NCBI GenBank assembly: GCA_946481425.1 | Contig: CAMLNT010000041.1 | Location: 1 to 14,849, forward strand | Origin: an uncultured Brevundimonas sp. | GTDB lineage: Bacteria; Pseudomonadota; Alphaproteobacteria; Caulobacterales; Caulobacteraceae | Direction: 5' to 3' | DNA length: 14,849 nt | Shown: piece after piece, positions 8,720-13,993 of the stretch | Numbering within the stretch: position 1 is the first letter of the stretch | How the letters are laid out: each line of letters begins with the position of its first letter | Made by a program: the position numbers and the translations under genes | The notes under the pieces: generated by a model | Databases searched by the model: none | What the model was told of the DNA's origin: nothing | What the model saw: only the letters and a program-made list of their open reading frames with translations

Positions 8720-9004
8720 CTATTGAAACATCGTGGGGCTATCTGGTTCCACGCTTTCTGCGCTGGATTGCGCATCGCCCATGTCCCCTGTCTCGGCCGG
8801 TGGTGGCGCGGACTGCTGGGCAGGCTCCGCCGAGGCGTCAGAGCCTGCGTCCTGGGCGTCGGTCGCGCCGTCGGGCCCATCATCAGCAGGCGGGGCTTCG
8901 GGCGCGGGGCCTGAGGTGAAGTCGGCTTCGGTGTCCTCCGCCGACGGCTGGCACGCGGCTACAGCGAGCGTGGCGATGGCGATGATGACCGGGGTCCAGC
9001 GCAT
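8720..9004 (-). CDS. Small predicted lipoprotein, C-terminal paralogue of its upstream neighbour
   Basis: A 94-residue protein of no named family that I recognise. It has a type II signal peptide (MRWTPVIIAIATLAVAAC) with the lipidated Cys at 18. A low-complexity linker rich in Ala, Pro, Asp and Glu follows (about 19-59), and then a C-terminal segment of 35 residues. That segment shares 24 of 35 positions without gaps with the end of the protein at 9032-9307, including EPAQQ, APPP, TGDMG, ESV and PDS. Residue 19 is Gln rather than Asp, which in the E. coli rule would favour outer-membrane sorting; that rule is uncertain in alphaproteobacteria. The ATG has GGAG six bases upstream. It lies 58 nt before tamA on the same strand, so an envelope role linked to TAM is possible but unproven. 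Confidence 0.75.
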   Translation of the reverse strand: MRWTPVIIAIATLAVAACQPSAEDTEADFTSGPAPEAPPADDGPDGATDAQDAGSDASAEPAQQSAPPPAETGDMGDAQSSAESVEPDSPTMFQ

Positions 9005-9031
9005 CGGGCGCTCCGAGTTCAGGCCAGGGTT

Positions 9032-9307
9032 CTAGTAGAAGACCGTTTCGCTGTCCGGCTGAACGCTTTCCTCGCTCGGCCGGGCCTCGCCCATGTCGCC
9101 GGTGTCGGACGGCGGCGGGGCGGGTTGCTGGGCCGGTTCGGTCGGCGCCTCGGCGGCGGCCTCTGCGGCGACATCCTCGGCGGCCGGCGCCTCGACCGGG
9201 GGCGGGGGCGGGGCCTCGTCGACGGAGTCGGTCGTCTGAATTTCGCAGGCGCCCAGCGCGATGCCGGCGCCGAAGGTCACGAGCAGGAGGGGCAGGCGAA
9301 TTCGCAT
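9032..9307 (-). CDS. Small predicted lipoprotein, first of a tandem paralogous pair
   Basis: A 91-residue predicted lipoprotein of unknown function. The signal peptide is MRIRLPLLLVTFGAGIALGAC with lipobox LGAC and Cys21; residue 22 is Glu. An acidic, Pro/Ala-rich linker (about 30-56, including a run of five prolines) leads to the conserved 35-residue tail with EPAQQ, APPP, TGDMG, ESV and PDS, ending in Phe-Tyr. The related protein starts 27 nt downstream, pointing to local duplication with the linker diverging. The start is supported by GGAAGA five bases before the ATG and by a GCTAGATC -10-like element 28 nt upstream. It is probably first in a transcript that continues through the second lipoprotein and perhaps tamA and tamB. 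No enzyme motif is visible. Confidence 0.75.
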   Translation of the reverse strand: MRIRLPLLLVTFGAGIALGACEIQTTDSVDEAPPPPPVEAPAAEDVAAEAAAEAPTEPAQQPAPPPSDTGDMGEARPSEESVQPDSETVFY

Positions 9308-9334
9308 CGATGTCTTCCGGATTGGCTTTGCGCC

Positions 9335-9342
9335 GATCTAGC
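9335..9342 (-). promoter_or_regulatory. Candidate -10 element for the lipoprotein pair
   Basis: The minus strand reads GCTAGATC, a full match to GCTANAWC, the -10 region of the Caulobacter housekeeping sigma factor. The expected start point lies about 20 nt before the ATG at 9307. The -35 region is poor (no TTGAC at the usual distance), so this is a candidate only. It follows the kinase terminator, as expected for a new transcription unit. Confidence 0.45.
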
Positions 9343-9358
9343 CTGAAACCGGCGGCGG

Positions 9359-9389
9359 AAGAAAGGCCTCAGAGCCGCGCCTCTCAGGC
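9359..9389 (-). terminator. Terminator-like hairpin overlapping the kinase stop codon
   Basis: On the minus strand GCCTGAGAG, a six-base loop and CTCTGAGGC form a nine-base stem with one mismatch, followed by CTTTCTT. The TGA stop of the hybrid kinase lies inside the left arm. It would separate the kinase transcript from the lipoprotein genes. Confidence 0.45.
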
Positions 9390-11120
9390 GGCGCGAGCCG
9401 CGCGAGAGGTCTCGACGCCACGGCCCAGGGCGGCGAAAAGGCTCTCGGGATGGATCGGCTTGGTCAGGAAGTCGGCGACCCCCACCACCTTCCAGGCCGC
9501 CTTGTGGTGGTCCATCGCGTTGGCCGTCAGGGCGATGATGGGGGTTTCGCGGTTCGGCCCCTGTCTGGCGCGGATCAGGCCGGCGGCCTGCAGGCCGTCC
9601 ATGATGGGCATCTGCATATCCATCAAGATCGCATCAAAGGTCTCGACCGACGCGATCTCGAGGGCTTCCTGACCGTTGACGGCGAAGGTCAGATCGTAGC
9701 CGGCGGGCTCCAGCATGAGGGACAGGATGCGCCGGTTGACCTCGTGGTCCTCAGCGACGAGCACGCGGCGCGCGTCCCCGACGCGCTCCGGCTCGGTCCG
9801 AAGGCTGGAGACCGGCGCCGCGCCGGTCGCGGTCGAGAGCGGGGTCTCGAACCGGAAGGTGGCGCCGGGGCCCGCCTGAGGCAGCAGACGCAGATCGCCG
9901 CCCAGCAGCTGTGCCAGACGGCGGCTGATGGCCAGTCCGAGCCCGGTGCCGCCATAGCGCCGGGTGGTCTTGGCGTCGGCCTGTTCGAAATGGCCGAAGA
10001 GCCGCTCGGCCATATCGGCGGGGACGCCACAGCCGGTGTCGCGCACCTCGAACCAGAGGGTCCCGCCGTCGAGACCGCCGGCAAGGGTGACTTCGCCGCG
10101 ATCCGTGAACTTCACGGCGTTCGACAGCAGGTTCGCGAGGATCTGCTGGAAACGAAGCGGGTCGGTGCGGATACGGCGCGGCAGGTCTCCGGACAGGTCC
10201 AGGCGCATGTCCACGCCCTTTTCCTCGGCCTTGGCCCCCCAGAGACGGGCCAGGCCGATCAGGCGGTCCTCGAGATCGAAGTCGGCGACCTCGAGCTCCA
10301 TCTTGCCAGCCTCGATCTTGGAGACATCCAGCACGTCGTTGAGCAGGCCCATCAACACATCGCCGGCGTTGAGCAGCATCTCGACCGGTTCAGCCTGCTC
10401 GCGGCTCAGACGCGTCCGGCGCAACAGGTGGCCGGCCGAGATGACCGCGTTCATCGGGGTGCGGATCTCATGGCTGATGACGGCCAGGAAGTCGGACTTG
10501 GCGGCGGAGGCGGCCTCAGCCTGGCGCTGGGCGGCGAGGGCCTTGTCGTTGGCGGCGTAAAGCGCCTGCGTGTGGGCCGAGGACTGGCGCACGGCGGTGA
10601 CCAGGTGTGCGATATAGAGAAGCTGCGCGGCGAAGATCGCGACCGCGGGCTCCCAGGGCAGCCCCCGGGCCAGGATGGTATAGACCGGAAGTGCCAGGAA
10701 GTAGGTTGCATGGGGCAGGGCGGCCGCCACGAGCACGGGCCTGGCGTGATACATGTGCAGGCTGACATGCAGCAGCCCGCCCGCCATGGCGGTGAATGCG
10801 AAGGCCTGGCCAGCGCCGCCCGCGGTCAGCCAGCAGTAAGCAGAAATGGCCGAATAGACGGCAGTGTTCAGCGCCGCGCTGGCGATGCAGATGGCCTTCT
10901 GGCTCGCGCTGGGGTCCTGATCGGGCGCCTTTCGGACCGGCAGGAAGGCCCAGCGGTCCAGCACCTGCGAGATGCACATCACGCCAAACCAGATCAGGGG
11001 GAAGGGGCCTGGGGTCAGCAGCATGGCCACGCCGCCGAGGAAGACCCCGAGCAGGAGGCGCGTCACGAGTTCCTTGGCGCGAATGTCGCCAACGAGCGCG
11101 TAGTTGTTCGGCTGACTCAT
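9384..11120 (-). CDS. Membrane-bound hybrid sensor histidine kinase with C-terminal receiver
   Basis: A 578-residue two-component sensor. Six hydrophobic segments (about 21-36, 39-54, 76-97, 103-123, 127-151, 156-176) form a sensor region with no large periplasmic domain. A short coiled linker (180-209) leads to the HisKA domain with phospho-acceptor H217 in SHEIRTPMN. The HATPase domain carries N330 and N334 (ILANLLSNAVKF), D361 in DTGCG and the G box GGTGLGLAIS (390-399). The receiver (about 451-568) has the acidic pair E457/D458, phospho-acceptor D501 in LMDMQMP and K554 in FLTKP, so all catalytic residues are present. The start has a strong GGAGGGG Shine-Dalgarno. No response regulator or phosphotransfer gene is next to it, so it is an orphan here and its output is unknown. 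The tRNA-Lys lies 69 nt upstream on the same strand and read-through is possible. Confidence 0.93.
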   Translation of the reverse strand: MSQPNNYALVGDIRAKELVTRLLLGVFLGGVAMLLTPGPFPLIWFGVMCISQVLDRWAFLPVRKAPDQDPSASQKAICIASAALNTAVYSAISAYCWLTAGGAGQAFAFTAMAGGLLHVSLHMYHARPVLVAAALPHATYFLALPVYTILARGLPWEPAVAIFAAQLLYIAHLVTAVRQSSAHTQALYAANDKALAAQRQAEAASAAKSDFLAVISHEIRTPMNAVISAGHLLRRTRLSREQAEPVEMLLNAGDVLMGLLNDVLDVSKIEAGKMELEVADFDLEDRLIGLARLWGAKAEEKGVDMRLDLSGDLPRRIRTDPLRFQQILANLLSNAVKFTDRGEVTLAGGLDGGTLWFEVRDTGCGVPADMAERLFGHFEQADAKTTRRYGGTGLGLAISRRLAQLLGGDLRLLPQAGPGATFRFETPLSTATGAAPVSSLRTEPERVGDARRVLVAEDHEVNRRILSLMLEPAGYDLTFAVNGQEALEIASVETFDAILMDMQMPIMDGLQAAGLIRARQGPNRETPIIALTANAMDHHKAAWKVVGVADFLTKPIHPESLFAALGRGVETSRAARAA

Positions 11121-11123
11121 CGT

Positions 11124-11130
11124 CCCCTCC
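11124..11130 (-). promoter_or_regulatory. Strong ribosome binding site of the hybrid kinase
   Basis: The minus strand reads GGAGGGG three bases before ATG at 11118-11120. The spacing is short but the match is good, and it confirms the start of the kinase. Confidence 0.6.
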
Positions 11131-11189
11131 AGCGAGCAGGGTTAGGCGCGCCGGGTTAAGGCGGGGTCAACCGAACTGGCGGGGAGAAA

Positions 11190-11266
11190 TGGTACGTCCT
11201 CTCGGGCTCGAACCGAGGACCCTCTGATTAAAAGTCAGATGCTCTAACCAACTGAGCTAAGGACGC
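11190..11266 (-). tRNA. tRNA-Lys, anticodon TTT, with encoded CCA
   Basis: The minus strand folds as a cloverleaf. The acceptor arm is GCGTCCT with AGGACGT, the D arm GCTC/GAGC, the anticodon arm TCTGA-CTTTTAA-TCAGA, and the T arm CTCGG-TTCGAGC-CCGAG. The anticodon TTT reads AAA and AAG lysine codons. The 74-nt body (11193-11266) is followed by genomic CCA at 11190-11192. A TTGACC / TAGAAC promoter lies just upstream. Confidence 0.97.
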
Positions 11267-11278
11267 ACGCGAGGGGGC

Positions 11279-11306
11279 GTTCTATTCATTCGGAGCGCCG
11301 GGTCAA
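11279..11306 (-). promoter_or_regulatory. Promoter of tRNA-Lys
   Basis: On the minus strand TTGACC (11301-11306) and TAGAAC (11279-11284) are separated by 16 bases. The -10 sits 12 nt before the mature tRNA 5' end. This is close to the alphaproteobacterial TTGACNS / TANAWC consensus. Confidence 0.65.
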
Positions 11307-11314
11307 GCGTGGGC

Positions 11315-11343
11315 TTCGACTTGTCGTGTCACTGCGCTAGAAG
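11315..11343 (+). promoter_or_regulatory. Candidate promoter of the 11350 lipoprotein, implying a leaderless mRNA
   Basis: TTCGAC (11315-11320), 17 bases, then TAGAAG (11338-11343) within GCTAGAAG, seven of eight matches to GCTANAWC. A start about seven bases after the -10 falls on or next to the ATG at 11350. The alternative reading is that AGAAG is a weak Shine-Dalgarno. Confidence 0.4.
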
Positions 11344-11349
11344 ACCGAC

Positions 11350-11919
11350 ATGAAGACCGTCGCCTCCCTCCTTGCTATTTCGGCCGTTGCGGCTCTTGCG
11401 GCCGGTTGCGCGAGCAATGGGACGGCAGGCCGTTTCGGGCGCGGGCTGGGCGATGCGGCGCTTCAGCCGCTGGAGGATCTGAACCTCCGGCAGGACGCGA
11501 TTCCGCCGGTTCTGATCCAGGCTCTCGCCAATCCGTACTCGCAGAACGGCATGGAGACCTGCATGGCCATCGCCCTGCAGGTGCGTCATCTGAACGAGGC
11601 GCTGGGTCCGGATCAGGACGAGCCGCCGCGGCCGCGCGCGGGCCTTAGCCAGCAGGCGGTCGAGGCGTTGGCCGACGCGGCCGTCGAGGCCGTGCGCGAC
11701 GAGACGACCGACTTCATTCCGCTCAGGGACTGGGTGCGACGCCTGTCCGGAGCCGAGCGCCACAGCCGTCGGGTCCAGGCGGCGATCCAGGCCGGTCGGG
11801 CGCGCCGGGCCTTCCTGAAAGGCGTCGGCATGCGCCAGAACTGCGCGCCGCCGGCGGCGCCGAGCTGGTTCACGCCCCGGCCGCAGAACCGGCTGAACCT
11901 GCGCTGGCCGTGGGGCTGA
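11350..11919 (+). CDS. Predicted lipoprotein of unknown function
   Basis: A 189-residue protein transcribed away from the tRNA. The signal peptide MKTVASLLAISAVAALAAGC has lipobox AAGC with the lipidated Cys at 20. The mature part holds a region that looks conserved (DLNLRQDAIPPVLIQALANP, then CMAIALQVRHLNEALGPDQD). A second helical stretch follows (SQQAVEALADAAVEAVRDET), with a basic region RRVQAAIQAGRARRAFLKG and a Pro-rich tail. Two cysteines after the lipid Cys (in METCMA and RQNCAPP) might pair in the periplasm. I recognise no enzyme or transporter family; conserved alphaproteobacterial lipoprotein is the most that can be said. The start is fixed by the signal peptide. The promoter context suggests a leaderless message. 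Confidence 0.82.
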   Translation: MKTVASLLAISAVAALAAGCASNGTAGRFGRGLGDAALQPLEDLNLRQDAIPPVLIQALANPYSQNGMETCMAIALQVRHLNEALGPDQDEPPRPRAGLSQQAVEALADAAVEAVRDETTDFIPLRDWVRRLSGAERHSRRVQAAIQAGRARRAFLKGVGMRQNCAPPAAPSWFTPRPQNRLNLRWPWG

Positions 11920-12186
11920 CGGTCGCCCCGGCGGCTTGAGAAACGACCGCCGCCGCCCGGAGCGATGCGGGCGGACTCCAAAAACACCGTCCAAGTCGAC
12001 CGGGTCGACCGGGTCGTTCGGGCCGCCTGAAGGCGGCGAGACGGGCTGAACGATGGGAAAGACCGGGCCGTGCGAGCCTAGCGGGTTGCCGGACGGCGGG
12101 GACAAGTCGCATTCGCGAGAGCGTGGCCGGTAATCATTCCAACGCCTTGCCAGATCCCGGGACGGGGGATTGGCGGTCCGAGCCGG
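11920..12186. other. Convergent intergenic region without a recognisable gene
   Basis: This stretch lies between the plus-strand lipoprotein and the 3' end of tgt. It holds small GC hairpins (for example GCCGCC-TGAA-GGCGGC at 12022-12037) and a short tandem repeat at 11995-12016. None of the hairpins is followed by a T run, so I call no intrinsic terminator for either gene. Confidence 0.6.
11995..12016. repeat. Short tandem repeat, 9-bp unit
   Basis: The unit GTCGACCGG occurs twice in a row and is followed by a partial third copy (GTCG). Each full unit contains the palindrome GTCGAC. No function is evident. Confidence 0.6.
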
Positions 12187-13299
12187 TCAATCCTTGAGAT
12201 GCCGCGCCCGGAAGTCGCGGCGGAACTGTTCAAACCGCCCTTCGGCGATGGCCGAACGCATGGCGGCGGTCAGGGTCTGGAAGAAGGCGATGTTGTGCCA
12301 GCTCAGCAGGACCTGGCCGAGAATCTCATCGGCGCGCACCAGGTGGTGGAGGTAGGCTTTTGAATAGTCACGGCTGGCAGGGCAGTCGCTGTCTGGATCG
12401 AGCGGCTCGTCCATCTCGGAGAAGCGGGCGCCCTTGAGATTGATTGGCCCGTCCCAGGTCCAGGCCTGACCGTGGCGGCCGGAGCGGGTGGGCAGGACGC
12501 AGTCGAACATGTCGACGCCGCGCGCGACGGCCTCGACCAGATCGATCGGCTTGCCGACGCCCATCAGATAGCGGGGACGATCGACCGGTAGCATGGGGGC
12601 GGCGTAGTCGAGGGTTTCGCACATGGCCTGATGCCCTTCGCCGACCGCCAGGCCGCCGATGGCGTAGCCGCCGAAGCCGATCTCAATCAGGCGATCGGTC
12701 GATTCCCGGCGCAGGTGTTCGAAGGTGGAGCCCTGCTGGATGCCGAACAGGGCCTGGGCTTCGCGTTCACCGAAGGCGGCCTTGGAACGGGCGCCCCAGC
12801 GGGCGGACAGTCTGAGGGCCTCGGCCGCGCGCTGCTCCTCGGCGGGCCAGGAGACGCATTCATCCAACTGCATGACGATGTCGGAGCCCAGGAGGTCGGC
12901 CTGGATCTCGATGGAGCGCTCGGGGCTCAGAACATGGCGCGAGCCGTCGATGTGGCTGGCGAAGGTGACAGCCTCTTCCGTCACCTTGTTGATGTCCGAC
13001 AGGCTCATGACCTGAAAGCCGCCGGAGTCGGTCAGGATCGGGCCGTCCCATCGCATGAACCGGTGCAGGCCGCCCAGCCGCTTCACCCGCTCGGCGGTGG
13101 GGCGCAGCATGAGGTGGTAGGTGTTGCCGAGGATGATGTCGGCGCCAGCCTGCTTCACCTGATCGACTGTCAGCGCCTTGACCGTCCCGGCGGTGCCGAC
13201 CGGCATGAAGGCGGGCGTGCGGATGTCGCCGCGGGGCGTCTTCAGGACGCCGGTGCGCGCCGCGCCGTCGGTGGCGGATATGTCGAACGGGAAGGTCAT
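12187..13299 (-). CDS. tgt: Queuine tRNA-ribosyltransferase (bacterial tRNA-guanine transglycosylase)
   Basis: Tgt exchanges G34 of tRNA-Asp, -Asn, -His and -Tyr for preQ1 during queuosine synthesis in the cytosol. The 370 residues give a complete TIM-barrel enzyme. The general acid/base D91 is in [11 protein letters not shown], with LDECVSWP (145-152), FGIQQGS (185-191), the base-binding IGGLAVGEG (214-222), and nucleophile D266 in [15 protein letters not shown]. The oddity is the zinc site. The family motif C-x-C-x-x-C reads S304-D-C306-P-A-S309, so two of three cysteine ligands are Ser (both codons AGC, one base from TGC), while the fourth ligand H335 in SWHNIAF is kept at the usual spacing. 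The ATG follows an in-frame TAG directly and has no good Shine-Dalgarno. queA lies upstream on the same strand, but a plus-strand gene separates them. Confidence 0.95.
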   Translation of the reverse strand: MTFPFDISATDGAARTGVLKTPRGDIRTPAFMPVGTAGTVKALTVDQVKQAGADIILGNTYHLMLRPTAERVKRLGGLHRFMRWDGPILTDSGGFQVMSLSDINKVTEEAVTFASHIDGSRHVLSPERSIEIQADLLGSDIVMQLDECVSWPAEEQRAAEALRLSARWGARSKAAFGEREAQALFGIQQGSTFEHLRRESTDRLIEIGFGGYAIGGLAVGEGHQAMCETLDYAAPMLPVDRPRYLMGVGKPIDLVEAVARGVDMFDCVLPTRSGRHGQAWTWDGPINLKGARFSEMDEPLDPDSDCPASRDYSKAYLHHLVRADEILGQVLLSWHNIAFFQTLTAAMRSAIAEGRFEQFRRDFRARHLKD

Positions 13300-13343
13300 G
13301 GGCGGGCGGCTCTACACCAAAGCGGCGCGGCGCGGGAGGGGCA

Positions 13344-13381
13344 GGCTTCGCGGCAAAGGTTGTAACGCGGGTCGCGAAGCC
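13344..13381. repeat. Inverted repeat upstream of tgt
   Basis: The arms GGCTTCGCG (13344-13352) and CGCGAAGCC (13373-13381) are perfect complements around a 20-base spacer. They end 45 nt before the tgt start. The repeat could be a hairpin in the tgt leader or an operator in the shared divergent region. No T tract follows. Confidence 0.5.
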
Positions 13382-13412
13382 CCATCATAGGGACCGATCC
13401 GACATCGGCCAG
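13360..13412. promoter_or_regulatory. Weak candidate promoters in the divergent tgt / DJ-1-like region
   Basis: Plus strand: TTGTAA (13360-13365), 17 bases, CATCAT (13383-13388). Minus strand, for tgt: CTGGCC (13407-13412), 17 bases, TATGAT (13384-13389). Both are only partial matches and they overlap. The 199-nt gap between divergent starts must carry promoters for the plus-strand gene and for tgt if tgt is not read from queA. Confidence 0.25.
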
Positions 13413-13486
13413 ACTTTGCGTCCGCGCGTTCCGCGCAGGGCGCGACAGGCATTTCGCGCCTGGCCGGCCGGATATGTTCAACATGC

Positions 13487-13494
13487 AAAGGAAG
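13487..13494 (+). promoter_or_regulatory. Ribosome binding site that decides the TTG start at 13499
   Basis: AAAGGAAG lies four bases before TTG at 13499-13501. The two nearby ATGs (13474 and 13483) are in another frame that soon stops, so TTG with this site is the best start for the DJ-1-like gene. Confidence 0.55.
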
Positions 13495-13498
13495 TCCC

Positions 13499-13993
13499 TT
13501 GTTCGCACAACGCCAGTCCAACACCTCCCGTCCCGCCGGCGGCCGCCGGCCGTCCTATGCCCCGCCCGCCATTCGCGCCCGTATCGGGCTCTTGATGCGC
13601 AAGGGCTCGAACTTCGGTGAGATGGAGGATGCGGAGCGGACGGTGCGCAACGCCGGGCTAGGCCTCGCACCGGTGTCGCCGGGCAATCAGGCCCTGAACG
13701 ACGGCGGCATGACCATTCTTGCGACCGCCGCCATGGCCGATCTGGATTCGGGCGTGCTGCGCGCCCTGCTGATCCCGGACGGGTCGGACGACCTGTCGGA
13801 AGCGACCGCGGCCGCGACGCGCGCGATCGCGGCCGGTCTGCCGGTCATCGCCTTCGGCTCCAGCATCGCCGCCGTCGCCACGGCGGCCGGGCTTCAGCCC
13901 GTCGAGGGGCCCGCGGCCCTGTTCGATCGGGAGGGCGTGCGCGCGATCTCCGATACGCGCACCCTGACCTCGGCGGCCGACACCATCCGCTAG
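13499..13993 (+). CDS. DJ-1/PfpI-like protein lacking the nucleophilic cysteine
   Basis: A 164-residue predicted cytosolic protein. After an Arg/Pro-rich leader (1-26), the order of elements follows the DJ-1/PfpI fold. A first strand ([10 protein letters not shown]) leads to a helix with E41 where DJ-1 keeps its conserved Glu. These are followed by the strand ending APVSPG, the pair [19 protein letters not shown] (80-98), and the helix-strand [20 protein letters not shown] (109-128). In active members the last element reads like AGKPVAAICHGP; here the Cys position is G120, followed by S121 and S122. Classic DJ-1/PfpI catalysis is therefore unlikely; a binding, sensing or other role is open. 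TTG start with a good Shine-Dalgarno. It lies on the opposite strand between queA and tgt, and its TAG stop shares the CTAG tetramer with the queA stop. Fold assignment is by pattern only. Confidence 0.7.
   Translation: MFAQRQSNTSRPAGGRRPSYAPPAIRARIGLLMRKGSNFGEMEDAERTVRNAGLGLAPVSPGNQALNDGGMTILATAAMADLDSGVLRALLIPDGSDDLSEATAAATRAIAAGLPVIAFGSSIAAVATAAGLQPVEGPAALFDREGVRAISDTRTLTSAADTIR

Noticed and set aside
7588..8919. 443-codon plus-strand open frame
   Set aside because: It is antisense to tamA and a lipoprotein gene, with no recognisable motif; codon-bias shadow.
9450..11159. 569-codon plus-strand open frame
   Set aside because: It is antisense to the complete, motif-rich hybrid kinase. Long open frames opposite GC-rich genes are expected, and its composition (Gly/Gln/His/Asp-rich) shows no domain.
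10796..11227. Plus-strand reading frame ending in GLEPRTL over the tRNA
   Set aside because: The ending is the translation of the antisense strand of the tRNA-Lys T arm, a well-known annotation artefact, and the rest is antisense to the kinase.
11920..12037. Intrinsic terminators in the convergent spacer
   Set aside because: Several GC hairpins exist (such as 12022-12037), but none is followed by a T tract on either strand.
11329..12105. 258-codon minus-strand open frame covering the lipoprotein and the spacer
   Set aside because: Low-complexity Arg/Pro-rich translation. The plus-strand frame has a clear lipoprotein signal, and this one has no supporting start signal or motif.
12631..13365. 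244-codon plus-strand open frame opposite tgt
   Set aside because: tgt on the other strand is certain, and the opposite frame has no domain.
13300..13498. Possible preQ1 riboswitch before tgt
   Set aside because: The inverted repeat here has a long spacer and lacks the short stem plus A-rich tail pseudoknot of preQ1-I; the other known classes do not fit by eye.
13296..13670. 124-codon minus-strand open frame upstream of tgt
   Set aside because: Cys/Arg-rich translation without a motif. It overlaps the better supported DJ-1-like gene and its ribosome binding site.
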